From contig JAAOMT010000439.1 in NCBI GenBank assembly GCA_016748015.1, forward strand, positions 557,170-621,169: a DNA stretch of 64,000 nucleotides, in the 5' to 3' direction. This DNA is from Geosiphon pyriformis (Eukaryota; Glomeromycota; Glomeromycetes; Archaeosporales; Geosiphonaceae). A program made the position numbers and the translations under genes. Positions 11,459 to 21,600 of the stretch are shown piece after piece; position 1 is the first letter of the stretch; every line of letters starts with the position of its first letter. The notes beneath the pieces are model-generated. The model searched no databases. It was not told where the DNA came from and was given only the letters and a program-made list of their open reading frames with translations.

Positions 11459-13228
11459 AACCAGGTAAGTTCACAAAGAAACCACCAGCGATGCAGACCA
11501 AAGCTAGAATGCTCGGTTTGCAAGAAGAAATTCTCGTCTATGACTGCATGCAGTGCACCGGATGAAGACCCAAGAAACTCCACCCACTACTATTGTAACC
11601 ATTGTAACAAAGAAAAATACAGTTACCCAGAAAGACACAGAAAATGGGACGAGGAACTGTGCCTTGCTTGTGGAGAACTATTACCAAGAGGGTGTGACTG
11701 GAATGACTTACCAGGCAGAGGAGAAACGTGTGACGCAACTTGCCAATACACGATCCTTATCTGTGACTGGGTAAGAGGAGGAATGCTGTTCGAAGCAGCA
11801 TTCAACAGAGTGTTAAAAAGATTACAGCACTACTTACACGACAAGGACGAGTTGTACAACACTGCACAAGCCAAAGTAAGAGGAGGAACCACCGAAGAAA
11901 TACGACGTTGGAAAGAGTCAGCCGAAGTAGCTGATGAAGTCGCCAGCTACAACATGTTCGACCCAGTGGACAAATTCCAGGACTACTACCAACAACTATG
12001 CCCCACTCGACAAGAACAAGAACAATACCTCGCCCAAATCAACACTTACCTCTGCGAAAACTGTCTCATCCCGTGCCAAAATCAGTGCTGTGAAGAGTGT
12101 CAAGACGAAAGGGACTTAGAAAGAAAAATGGAAATTGAGAATCAGCAGTCTCAAAATCAATCAATAAATCAACAAGACTCACCTGACGGTTCCGAGTCAG
12201 AAAAATTTGTAGCCTATACTGACCTAGAACAGGTGACTGACATCCGATACTTCAACAACGGACACTTAAGAATAATACCCGAAAGAGCCCATCCAACTGA
12301 CGCCGGATTCGATCTATGTTATCCGGAAGACCAATCCACAACGTTACTACCCAGGAGCATCACCAAAATCAACCTAAAAATAGCGGTTGAAATTCCGCCA
12401 AGAATAATGGTTCAAATGGCGTCGCGATTAAGCCTCACAAAAAAAAGAATAAGCATTCAAGGAGGAGTAATTGACTCCAGATACACTGGAAATTTGATGG
12501 TTTTGCTACAGAACAATTCAGAAAAGCCTTATACCATTGAATCTAAGAAAAAGATTGCACAAGCAATTTTTCTACCATTGGTAAAAATTGGGAAATTCAT
12601 GCCAGTGGAAAATCGTGAGGAATTATCACAAACAACGAGAGGAACTTTTGGTTTTGGATCAACAGGAAAAGAAATTGAAGCAAATTTTGCTGAAACAATA
12701 GAGGAAAAAGGCGAAGTAATTAAAAATGAGCAGTCCATCACACTCCTACTATATGGAAAATCAGAAATAAGAATAAAAAGGACAATTAAAAAAAAAGACC
12801 TAATATTTGAGCCCTATCCAGAAACTTGCCAACAGTTTTTCATAGGACTTACTAATCTTTTTATTCCAGCTGATAAAGCTCAATGGATAAAAATTCTTAT
12901 CGCAAACACCACAGAAGAACCCGTCTACATTCTGGAAGATACCATCATTGGATACCTCGGAACGGAGCTAGAAAATGTGTTAACACCACAAGAAATTCTA
13001 AATTTCCCAGAAATCACCCTCTACTGTGAACTCACTTCAATAAATTGGCAACAACTGTTAGAATGTTATCAATTTACACCAGAAGAATTGGCCAAATTAA
13101 ACATTGGAACAATGAATCCTGACCAACAGCGACAATTAAAAGCATTAATTTTAAAATACTCTAATATATTTTCAAGAAATGGCGAATTTGGTTCAACACC
13201 AAATCCCTACTGGAGACGCCAAACCTGA
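11459..13228 (+). pseudogene. gypsy Cys-rich domain fused to a dUTPase
   Basis: Same frame as the protease, separated only by a TAG at 11456-11458. The first part (to about 12110) is Cys/His-rich with repeated CXXC pairs (CSVC, CNHC, CLAC, CENC, CEEC), suggesting several zinc-binding modules. From about 12230 to 12665 a trimeric-type dUTPase carries all five motifs in order: 1 AHPTDAGFDL, 2 ASRLSL, 3 GVIDSRYTGNL, 4 IESKKKIAQA, 5 TTRGTFGFGSTG. The enzyme hydrolyses dUTP to dUMP and limits uracil incorporation in cDNA. The rest (to 13228) resembles the spacer domain found before RT in many gypsy elements ('ILIANTTEEPVYILEDTIIG'). A small indel near 13185-13195 moves the frame before RT: the TGDAKP...YRVPP linker is readable only in the next frame. 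Confidence 0.85.
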
Positions 13229-14484
13229 AAAATAATGTGCTTACCGTGTCCCACCAATGGAGCATAATTTTATCAGAGAAGAAGTCCAAAGCATGTTGGA
13301 AAAAGGAATAATACAACCATCAATGAGCCCATGGTCCTTACCAGTTGTTTTAGTAAGGAAAAAGAACGAAAAAATTAGATTTTGTGTCGACTATCGCAAA
13401 CTAAACAGCAAAACAACCAAAGACTCATACCCAATACCGTTAATTGACAAAATTTTTGACGTTTTTGGAGGAGCAAAATGGTTTTCTATACTGGACTTGA
13501 CCAGTGAGTACTGGCAAGTGGAAATGGACCCAAAGGACAGGCATAAAACAGCATTCACAACACAAAATGGCAATTATGAGTTCAATGTAATGCCATTTGG
13601 ATTAACAAATGCTCCTGCAACATTCCAAAGACTAATGGACGTAATTTACTCTGGAATCCTGTGGCAATCTGTTGTTGTCTACTTGGATGATACAAATGTT
13701 TTTTCGTCAAAATTCACGGATCATCTCCAACATTTACAACAAGTTTTTGAGAGATTGAGACACGCTGGACTTAAACTAAATCTAAAAAAATGTTTCTTTG
13801 GGAAAAATGAGTTAGCATTTTTAGGACATGTAGTTGGAAAAGATGGAATAAAACCAGATCCATCAAAAATAGACAAAGTGAAAAATCTTCCAGTACCTCG
13901 AAACGTTTCAGAAGTTAGAAGCTTTTTAGGACTTGCATCTTACTACTGCCGCTTTGTAGAAAACTTTTCAAACATTGTCAAATCCCTTAATTACCTACTA
14001 TCTAAAAATGTGAAGTTTGAATGGACTGAAGCACAACAAAAAGCTTTTGAGTACCTTAGACAAAAGCTTATTGAATCACCAATAATGATCTATCCGAATT
14101 TCAACAAGAAATTCATTTTGGCCACAGATGCCTCTAGAACTAGACTTGGAGCCATTCTGTCACAAAAAGATGATAATGGAAGAGAACGTGTAATTGCTTA
14201 TGTCAGCAGAAGTCTCAGTACGGCAGAACAAAACTATGTAGCACATGAACTTGAATGCTTAGCAGTAGTCTGGAGTTGTGTTCACTTTGACACATATTTA
14301 CGGTACCAACCCTTTGAGATTACAACAGATCATAGAGGTCTGGTCTGATTAAATAACAAGAAAGTGCTAAAAAGAAAATACGCCAGATGGTCACAAACGT
14401 TAGCACTATATGATTATATTATCAAATACAAAGAAAGTACCAAAAATGCTAATGTCGACTGTTTGTTAAGAATGAGACACACAT
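13190..14484 (+). pseudogene. pol: gypsy reverse transcriptase and RNase H
   Basis: The linker 'IPTGDAKPEK', one stop (TAA) and 'CAYRVPPMEHN' lead into a full RT: 'GIIQPSMSPWSLPVVLVRKK', 'FCVDYRKLNSKT', 'FSILDLTSEYWQVEM', 'FNVMPFGLTNAPATFQRLM', and the catalytic YLDD at 13680-13691 followed by T-N-V. Then 'FLGHVVGKDGI', 'FLGLASYYCRF', and RNase H starting 'FILATDASRTRLGAILSQ' with 'AYVSRSLSTAEQNY'. A TGA at 14346-14348 (probably from TGG) precedes the end of RNase H. The sequence continues in frame to 'ANVDCLLRM'. RT copies the genomic RNA, and RNase H removes the template. Confidence 0.95.
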
Positions 14485-14515
14485 AAAAATCACCAACCCA
14501 CCCGCCACAACAACA

Positions 14516-15895
14516 ATGAACAACCACCTTTACAAAAACCTCAGCCAATACTTGGAAACACTACAAATAGACGAAGAAATGCCAGTAAAAGAGCTAATTA
14601 AGCTCCAAAAATTAGCAAAACACTATTTCATCCAAAATCACATACTTTATTACCGGAATCGACAAAATCCAGATAATCTATTAAGAGTTATAACCATGGA
14701 TGAAAAAGAAACTATCTTATTTAACATGCACTCAGATATTCATTCAGGCCACTTTGGAAAAACAGCAACCATCCAATGTGCAACTAGCTGTTACCATTGG
14801 CCAAAAATGAGTTCAGACATAATCCAATACATAAGAAATTGTGACCTATGCCAATGAAGAGGAGGAGCAAAAACAATGGAATTATTAAGACCAATAAAAG
14901 TTGGACAGCCATTTGACAGAATCGGAATTGATTTAGTTGGACCCTTACCAATAACAACAAGAAACAACTATTATATTGCAGTAGCCATAGACTATCTCAC
15001 CAAATGGCCAGAAGCTAGAGCTATTAAAACAGCTGATGCTATTTCCATAGCTCAATTTATACATGAAGACTTAATTTGCCAACATGGATGTCCACAAGAA
15101 TTGTTATCAGATCAAGGCATACACTTCGTAAACAGCATCTTAAAAGAACTTAGCCAAAAATTTGGAATCAAGCGACCACAGTCATCATCATACCACCCTC
15201 AAACAAATGGATTAGTTGAAAGATTTAATCACACATTATGCAAATCACTGGCGAAAATTAGTAACGAACATGAAAAAGAATGGGATTTGTTCATATCAGC
15301 AGTACTACTAGCATATAGAACAGTAAAACAAGATACTACACAATTTACACCGTTTGAACTAGTTTATGGAAGAAAAGCCACATTACCAGTTGAACTTACT
15401 ATTCCAACTTATTCAAGTGACACTATCACAGAAGCAACATTCCAGGAAACACTACTTAGAAGAACATACGAATTAATGGGAACTTTAGAAAACAAAAGAA
15501 GAAAAGTAGCACAAAATATTGAACAATCAAAAGAACAACAAAAAGTGAGACATGATAACCAGTTACCAGATAATATAATTAGCTACAAAATTGGAGATAA
15601 AGTATTGTTGCATTGTACAAAAATGGAAAAACAGTGGAGTGGAAAATTTGATCACAAATGGGATGGACCATTTTATATTCACGAAATACTTGGAAATGGA
15701 GCATACAAGCTAAGACTAGATAATAAAATATTAAGAAAAGCAGCACATGGTAACTGGCTGAAATTCTATTACAGTAAACCAGTAATAACAACAAAAACAC
15801 CCAGAATTGGAACACAATTACTTTTAATTCTACCAGAACAAATTCCACAAGATTTAGAACCAATAGTTTTAATTGAACATTATTCAAAAAGATAA
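14516..15895 (+). pseudogene. int: gypsy integrase
   Basis: N-terminal H2C2 zinc-binding domain (H-X-D-I-H...C-DLC within 14730-14855), a TGA at 14855-14857, then the DDE core with GIDLVGPLP (first Asp), LSDQGIHFVNS (second Asp) and NGLVERFNHTL (Glu), followed by 'FTPFELVYGRKATLP' and a C-terminal SH3-like segment ('YKIGDKVLLHCTKMEKQWSG', 'WDGPFYIHEILGNGAYKL'). The catalytic triad is present. The core reads open from 14876 to 15895. There is no chromodomain that I can recognise after it. Confidence 0.93.
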
Positions 15896-15979
15896 TTAAT
15901 CTTAGATCACAGCAAAAATGATTTAACAACCATAAAAACGCATGCAAAAGATTCCAAAATAACAGTCAAAATTAAAACA

Positions 15980-16642
15980 ATGATACTTATTCCAGAAAAC
16001 ATCAACAATATAACTCAACAATTAGTTAAAAGCTTACAACAATTAAAATCTGATCTAGAAATCACAGTTAATAGCTCCAAAATAACATACATAAAAAGAA
16101 CAATAGAAAATCCAAAAACAATAAAAGAACATAATTTCGAACCATATAATATTGCCAAATATAACAACAAATTTATTAGCAAAGTTATTGAAAAATTAGA
16201 GATAGCATTGGGCAATACATTAATAATGGAAGAAATAGAAATAAGTGAATTAACACCAGACACATTTAGCAACTTGAAAACGAAATTTCCAATTAATTAC
16301 TGTTATTATCAACTAGGAAAGCACTTGAACATACAAACATTATACTCAAAAGACTCAACTAGAGTGTTTGACAAAACAACTATCCAACTATTAAAACCTT
16401 TCATTGGAAAAACCAACACTACATTCCATTCAAAAACAGTTTACAGAATTTTCAAAGCATTTGAAAACTGTCACAAATTATTGTTGGACCCAACCATGAA
16501 CATAATAACAACCAACAGTATTGGATGACTTACCAACTCACAATTTCAAGAATTACAACAACAAATTAATAACACAGTATTGAACCACTATAGTAACTTA
16601 GAATTTAATGAAGAAATTAACTTCGATTTCGACGGAGCTTAA
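15980..16642 (+). pseudogene. Extra 3' ORF of the gypsy element, function unknown
   Basis: After the integrase and before the polypurine tract lies a frame of about 220 codons (ATG 15980, TAA 16640), interrupted once by TGA at 16526-16528. The product is Lys/Asn/Thr/Ile-rich, with no signal peptide or transmembrane segment and no motif I recognise, so I see no support for an envelope protein. It occupies the position where env or accessory genes lie in some Metaviridae. It shares its frame with integrase, so it may be a downstream part of the polyprotein or a separate product. Confidence 0.6.
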
Positions 16643-16646
16643 TCTT

Positions 16647-16661
16647 GAAAGGAGGGGATAA
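16647..16661 (+). promoter_or_regulatory. Polypurine tract (PPT)
   Basis: GAAAGGAGGGGATAA immediately precedes the 3' LTR; such tracts prime plus-strand synthesis. Confidence 0.8.
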
Positions 16662-17459
16662 TGTTATGGTTTAAGAATTTAGCAAAAAGAATCATAAAAA
16701 TAATACAAACTATTCAATCATAATATAGCACAGTAATAATCTTAGAAAGGTAATGATTAACATAGTAGCAAACACCAGGTTGAAATATCAAAAAGAAAGT
16801 ATTTTCTCGTAAAACTACAAACATGTATATATACAGTAGTTTTAATATTGGGAAATAATCAATCAAGTAATAAAAATCATAACTTATCAAGCAACAGATC
16901 TAATTTTATCCAACAAACTCCACTTTAAATCATACTTTCAAATTAAATATCCCAAGAAACCTTTAAAAATCAAAAAGAAATGAAAAAGAATATTTAAAAC
17001 GGAACTATCACAACCCAAAGTATTAAGAAACTTACTTGTATTATTTATTGAATGAAACTATCATTCATCAACTGAATCCCTTGGAAGAATAATCCTTGAT
17101 CAAGATTATTCACATTGTTACTAATTGATAAAAGCTTTATTGTGAAAATTAGAAAAGCGCTAAAGACCATTAATATTCTGTGTTTCTAGATTAGAGAAAC
17201 ACATCAGGCAATTGCAAGAATAGCCTCAGAAAAGACCCCAAACAGTGGGTAAATTTCAGTTCAGCCTCTGAGAAGGAGTACATAAACACACACAACAATC
17301 AAGAATTAAAGAATAACTTACATCGCAACAATAAAAAAAAAGCCTTCAGTGTAACAGTGACATTATCACACAAATAGAATTGAGAAACTTATGAAAGACT
17401 GATTGCAATTAAAGTGGGATATCTGCAATTAAATATAACAAGAAAACCATCCCGTAACA
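16662..17459 (+). repeat. 3' LTR of the gypsy element
   Basis: 798 bp, starting TGTTATGG and ending CCGTAACA. Same length as the 5' LTR and gap-free against it. Confidence 0.95.
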
Positions 17460-17460
17460 C

Positions 17461-18639
17461 CATGGTGTTGTGGTAAACACCAATTTTAAGCGCACCATCA
17501 ACAATCGTACAAATTGGGCAATTGTGTTGAAAGAAATTCCTGTGGGAACTTCCATCGAGGCAGTGCATGTAGCCATTTCTGAATTTGGGCTTATTAAGTC
17601 GATCAAAATGCAGTTGGTGGGTCTATGGCAAAAGGCAATCATCGAATTGGAAGATCAAATTCAGACTGATCTCTTAGCAGCTAAGTGGTCTGTTTTTATT
17701 GGGAAAGATGCAGTGCATGTGGCCCGGGCTGATGTTGACAAACAAATATGGGATGCCAGAGATAAGTTCAGGGCTTTGCTTTATACTCTCCCTATGGGTA
17801 CCACCACTCATAATTTTTAGGATTTTATTGGTTCAGTTGGTGGGAAAACATGTGTTATTAAACACAGCTCTGTCAGTTATGTCTGAGCACACTGTGCCAC
17901 TGTGTGCTTTGATTTTGAGGGTAGCCTTATTCAGGCAATGGCAAACACTCCAGTTATAAATGGCATTGGTCTCTGTTGGTTTCGTTTGACCACTGCACTG
18001 TGCTCAATTTGCAGAAATTCCAGTCATACTTCTCTTACTTGTCATACTGCTGGTGTGTCCTCAAGTCCTAGGAGCAAGAGAGCTTCTCTCTCAGCTCAAG
18101 ATCAGCTCCATCTGGCTAAGATATATGAAAAAAAATCTGCCTCCATTTCCTGCCCTTTGGCTTTCGGTAGAAAAACCTGGGCCTCCGTGGTTGGTAAACC
18201 ACTTCCATTAGTGTCATTTAGTGGTTCAGCTCAATCTGGTTCCATATCTTATGGTAAACCTCTCCCGATTGTTAGTGGTGAATTGAAAGACCATTTGAAG
18301 AATATTGAGAGCAGTCTTGTCAGCCTCACAGGACAAATTGGTGAGTTGGCTAAGAGGTTGGACTTATTCGTGCCAGCAGTTTCCCAGCCTAGCTCTGGAT
18401 GTCAGCTGCTGGTAACCTCCACATCACAGAATCAAGGGGAGGATATAGTGATGGGAGTGGGTTCAGATGATACTACTAGTGACAAGACTGCTGCCGTTAC
18501 AGATTCAACTGCCTCACCTGAGGTTGTAAAATTGAAAAAAATATTGGAAGGTCTCTCTGCTTTAGTCATAAGCCTATCGGCATGCTTGGATGGTTTGGCC
18601 TTGACAGGTGGTGTTCTTCCTCTACCTCTTTCTCAATGA
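17461..18639 (+). pseudogene. L1 ORF1, C-terminal part
   Basis: Continues the ORF1 frame with 'VVNTNFKRTINNRTNWAIVL', 'KEIPVGTSIEAVHVAISEFG' and 'GLWQKAIIELEDQIQ', an RRM-like region that in the other copies is followed by a CCHC knuckle. Two in-frame stops (TAG 17818-17820, from CAG; TGA 17884-17886, from CGA) break it. The knuckle region reads 'CSICRNSSHTSLTC', C-X2-C-X4-H-X4-C, near 18000-18045. The end is Ser/Pro-rich with a coiled-coil-like heptad stretch. The TGA at 18637-18639 overlaps the ORF2 ATG. Confidence 0.8.
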
Positions 18640-21600
18640 GTAGTCTGGTGTAGAAAATTGCTACATGTAATGTTCGTAAGTTGAACAATCCTGTGAAGCA
18701 AGATGATGTCATTCATTGGCATAAGAATATGGGCAATTTAGTTTCTATTTTCACTAAGTCAAAGCTTAAAGGGAAAGTTCGTCCATGGTTGGCCAACAAA
18801 TTTGATGGTGTTCAGGTTTTTACTTTTGGTCTGGATTCTGGTTCTTTGGGTGCTAGGGTGTTAATCGTTATGAATTCTTCTTTAGCAAAGCATGTCTGCA
18901 AGATTTCTGAGATGTCTGGTTGGCTCCTATTTATCAAATTGTTGTTCAGAAATAAACTTTCAGTGTCTATTTTGGGGATTTATGCTGGTGCGTCAGCAGT
19001 AATTCGGTTTTCTCAGGCCGGTGAGATCAACTCTTTTATTGCTAAAGCCGTTAATGAGTCCTCCTTTGTTATTCTTGGTGGTGATTTTAATGAGGATGGT
19101 TCACACAGATGTGCCAGTTTCAAGAAATGTTCTGATTTGGGTTTGGTTAACTCTCTGGAGAGGAGCTCTTTTGTGAAAACACCTACTTAGTGCAATTCTT
19201 ATGGTATTACTAAGACTATCAACTACGTGTTTGTTTCTGCTAATTTGGTTGGTGTGGTAATGGATCATGATATGGATGGTGTTGAGGAATATTTTGATAC
19301 CAATCACAAGGCTGTTTATGTTTCTGTAGGATTGAGTGGCCTGCTTGATATTCAGCTGAACTCAATGTGCAAGTAGGCCAATAGAGATTGTTGGAAGTAT
19401 GATATCAAAAATGCCAGTGAGGTTAAGTGGTCGAAATTCAGGAATGTTACGGCTGCTAATACTGTTATGTTTTTGGATGAGTTTGTTGTAGCTAAACAGT
19501 TTTCCGATCTGGATGCTATGTGGAACATTGTTCGTAAGGTTGTGGTGCTTTTTGCTGGTGGGACATTCAAGAAAAAATGGTTCAAGGGTTACAATAGTGT
19601 TTTTAATAAGGTTTCATCCAGGTTTCATTGTCTGGAGCTGCTGGTGTCTAAGCTGGTTAGGGATTCTTGCTTGGTTTCTGGTGGGAATTTTGCTTCTTTG
19701 TTGAAGACATGAGATAAGCTTGATTCTTCTGGTGCGTCAGAGGTGAAGTTCCTGTTCCTTTTAGGTTTTGGTTTTGATCACATTCATTCTGCACTGGCCA
19801 AAGCAAGAAAGTTGTACCGTGCTTCTAAGTTGTTGGAGTCCAGACGAGCTGAGGAATCTTCAATCAAGCAGGCTATTGGTAAAAGGATGGAGAGTTTTGA
19901 ACTAGACAAAGGTCACACTATTAGAAGTGTTTTGGAGCATTCCTTTCGCAAGGTGGCTTTAGATCATCTGGTTGTGGGAGATGAGTTGGTTTTGGAGCCT
20001 GAATCTGTCAAATCAAAGGTAGATGAAATCATGAAAGGTTGGACTAGGAAGCATCGGGTGATTGATGATGTCTCAAATGATTGGCGCCTCCAATATCGGC
20101 TGCTGGAGTATGTTTTTAATGGAGCTTTTTCTGGTGTCATGTGTTTGATTGAGTATGATGAATTCTTTGGGGTGATTTCTGATCTTCCGGATGGTAAAGC
20201 GGCTGGTTTGTTGGGTATTTCAAATGAGCTTTGGAAACATTGTAATAGGTTGGTTTTAGATTTGTTGTTGGTGCTCTTGAACTCTTGTTTGTCTAGTAAA
20301 TCAGTGCCCGGCCCTTAAAAGGAAGCATGAGTCTCAATAATTCCCAAATCTTATGAGTAAGAAGGTGTTTTGATGAACACACGTCCTATTGCCTTAATTG
20401 AAACAGCTTGCAAGATTCTCTCCAAGATCCTCTCTGACAGGATTTCTTTGGCATGCAGTACTTTTGATGTGCTTTGGAGGGACAATTTTTTGGTTCTTAA
20501 GGGCACATCAACCCAGTTTCCTATTTTTGCAGTTGGGTCGGTGGTCAAGAATGCTTTGGAAAAAAACAGAGAGCTCTGGCTGGTTCTACAGGACATGCGA
20601 AAGACATATAACTTGGTTGGCTGAGAGCATCTCGAGAAGAGTTTGGTCAGAGTTAAGATGTGTAGCAAATTTATTTGGTTTTTTAGTGGTATTCATGGGG
20701 ATTGTACCAACCGAGTTATGACTGATTTTGGATTGACTAGTGGTTATCGTGTGCATGATGGTTTGGACCAGGGAGAGGTTTTTTCTCCTTTTCTCTAGTG
20801 CATATTTTATGATCCTCTTTTGTGCGAAGTCAAAAGACAGGAGAGTGTATGTGGGTATAGATTGAATTCTCACTTTGTTTCCAAGAATGGTCATTCCGAA
20901 TCCCAGGCCAGGTTTTCTTCTTTTTTTGCCGCTGGTGCTTTTGTTGATGATACAATTTGGGTTGGCAGCAGTCAGATGGCTACTCAACATATTCTCAATG
21001 TTGCTAGTGAATTTTTTCGTGTCAATGACATCTCTATTAATAATGACAAAACGGTAGCCATTCCCATCAATAGCAGAGTTAGCAATCCCTCTCTTTTTAT
21101 CAGCAGTTCACCCATTTCTATTGCCAAAAAGAAAGAATCTCACCAATATCTGAGTATTTTCATATCGACTAAGGGTCTTTCGAAGTCTAGCTTGATTAAG
21201 GTGCATTTGGACGTTCACTTTTTCACCAATCTGGTGTTGAGAAAGGCAGTCTCAGATAAGCAGTTCTTGTATTTGGTGTTGGCAGTTCTGTTTTCAATAG
21301 TCAGCTATAGAACTCAGTTCAGTTTTATTCCTGTTGGCATGTGCAACAAGTGGGATGCTCTGATTTGTAAAGGCTTAAAGCTCAAGTCTGGTTTGTCACT
21401 TGATTTCCCTAATGATGTGATTTATCACTCTTCGTTTTATGGTTTAAAGTCATTTTTTCAAGTTCAATCTGAGAGCAAGGTTGCTTCTCTTATCAGTTTT
21501 GCGAACTCTGGTGGTATTTTGGGTCATTTGTTTTTCCACAGATCTCATGACTTGCAAGTTCTGTGTTGGCATCCTGTTCATCCGTTGAATTCTCCTGTTT

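Larger units (their letters stand above)
8049..17459 (+). mobile_element. Ty3/gypsy LTR retrotransposon with dUTPase, inserted in L1
   Basis: Complete 9.4-kb element: two 798-bp LTRs with termini TGTTACGG...CCGTAACA, a primer-binding site, a polypurine tract, and gag, protease, Cys-rich/dUTPase, RT-RNase H, integrase and a further 3' ORF. The order protease-RT-RNase H-integrase is diagnostic for Ty3/gypsy (Metaviridae). Most of the internal region shares one frame from gag to dUTPase and again in the integrase. Only RT-RNase H lies in another frame, so a single long gag-pol ORF has been broken by two small indels and several nonsense changes. The sense strand is strikingly A-rich, unlike the T/G-rich LINEs around it. 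Confidence 0.95.

Noticed and set aside
13150-14520. RT-RNase H in a different frame as programmed frameshifting
   Set aside because: Gag, protease, dUTPase and integrase share one frame; only RT-RNase H is shifted, and no slippery site is evident. Two later indels explain it better.
15980-16642. 3' ORF of the gypsy element as an envelope gene
   Set aside because: No signal peptide, no transmembrane helix and no cysteine pattern of an envelope protein.
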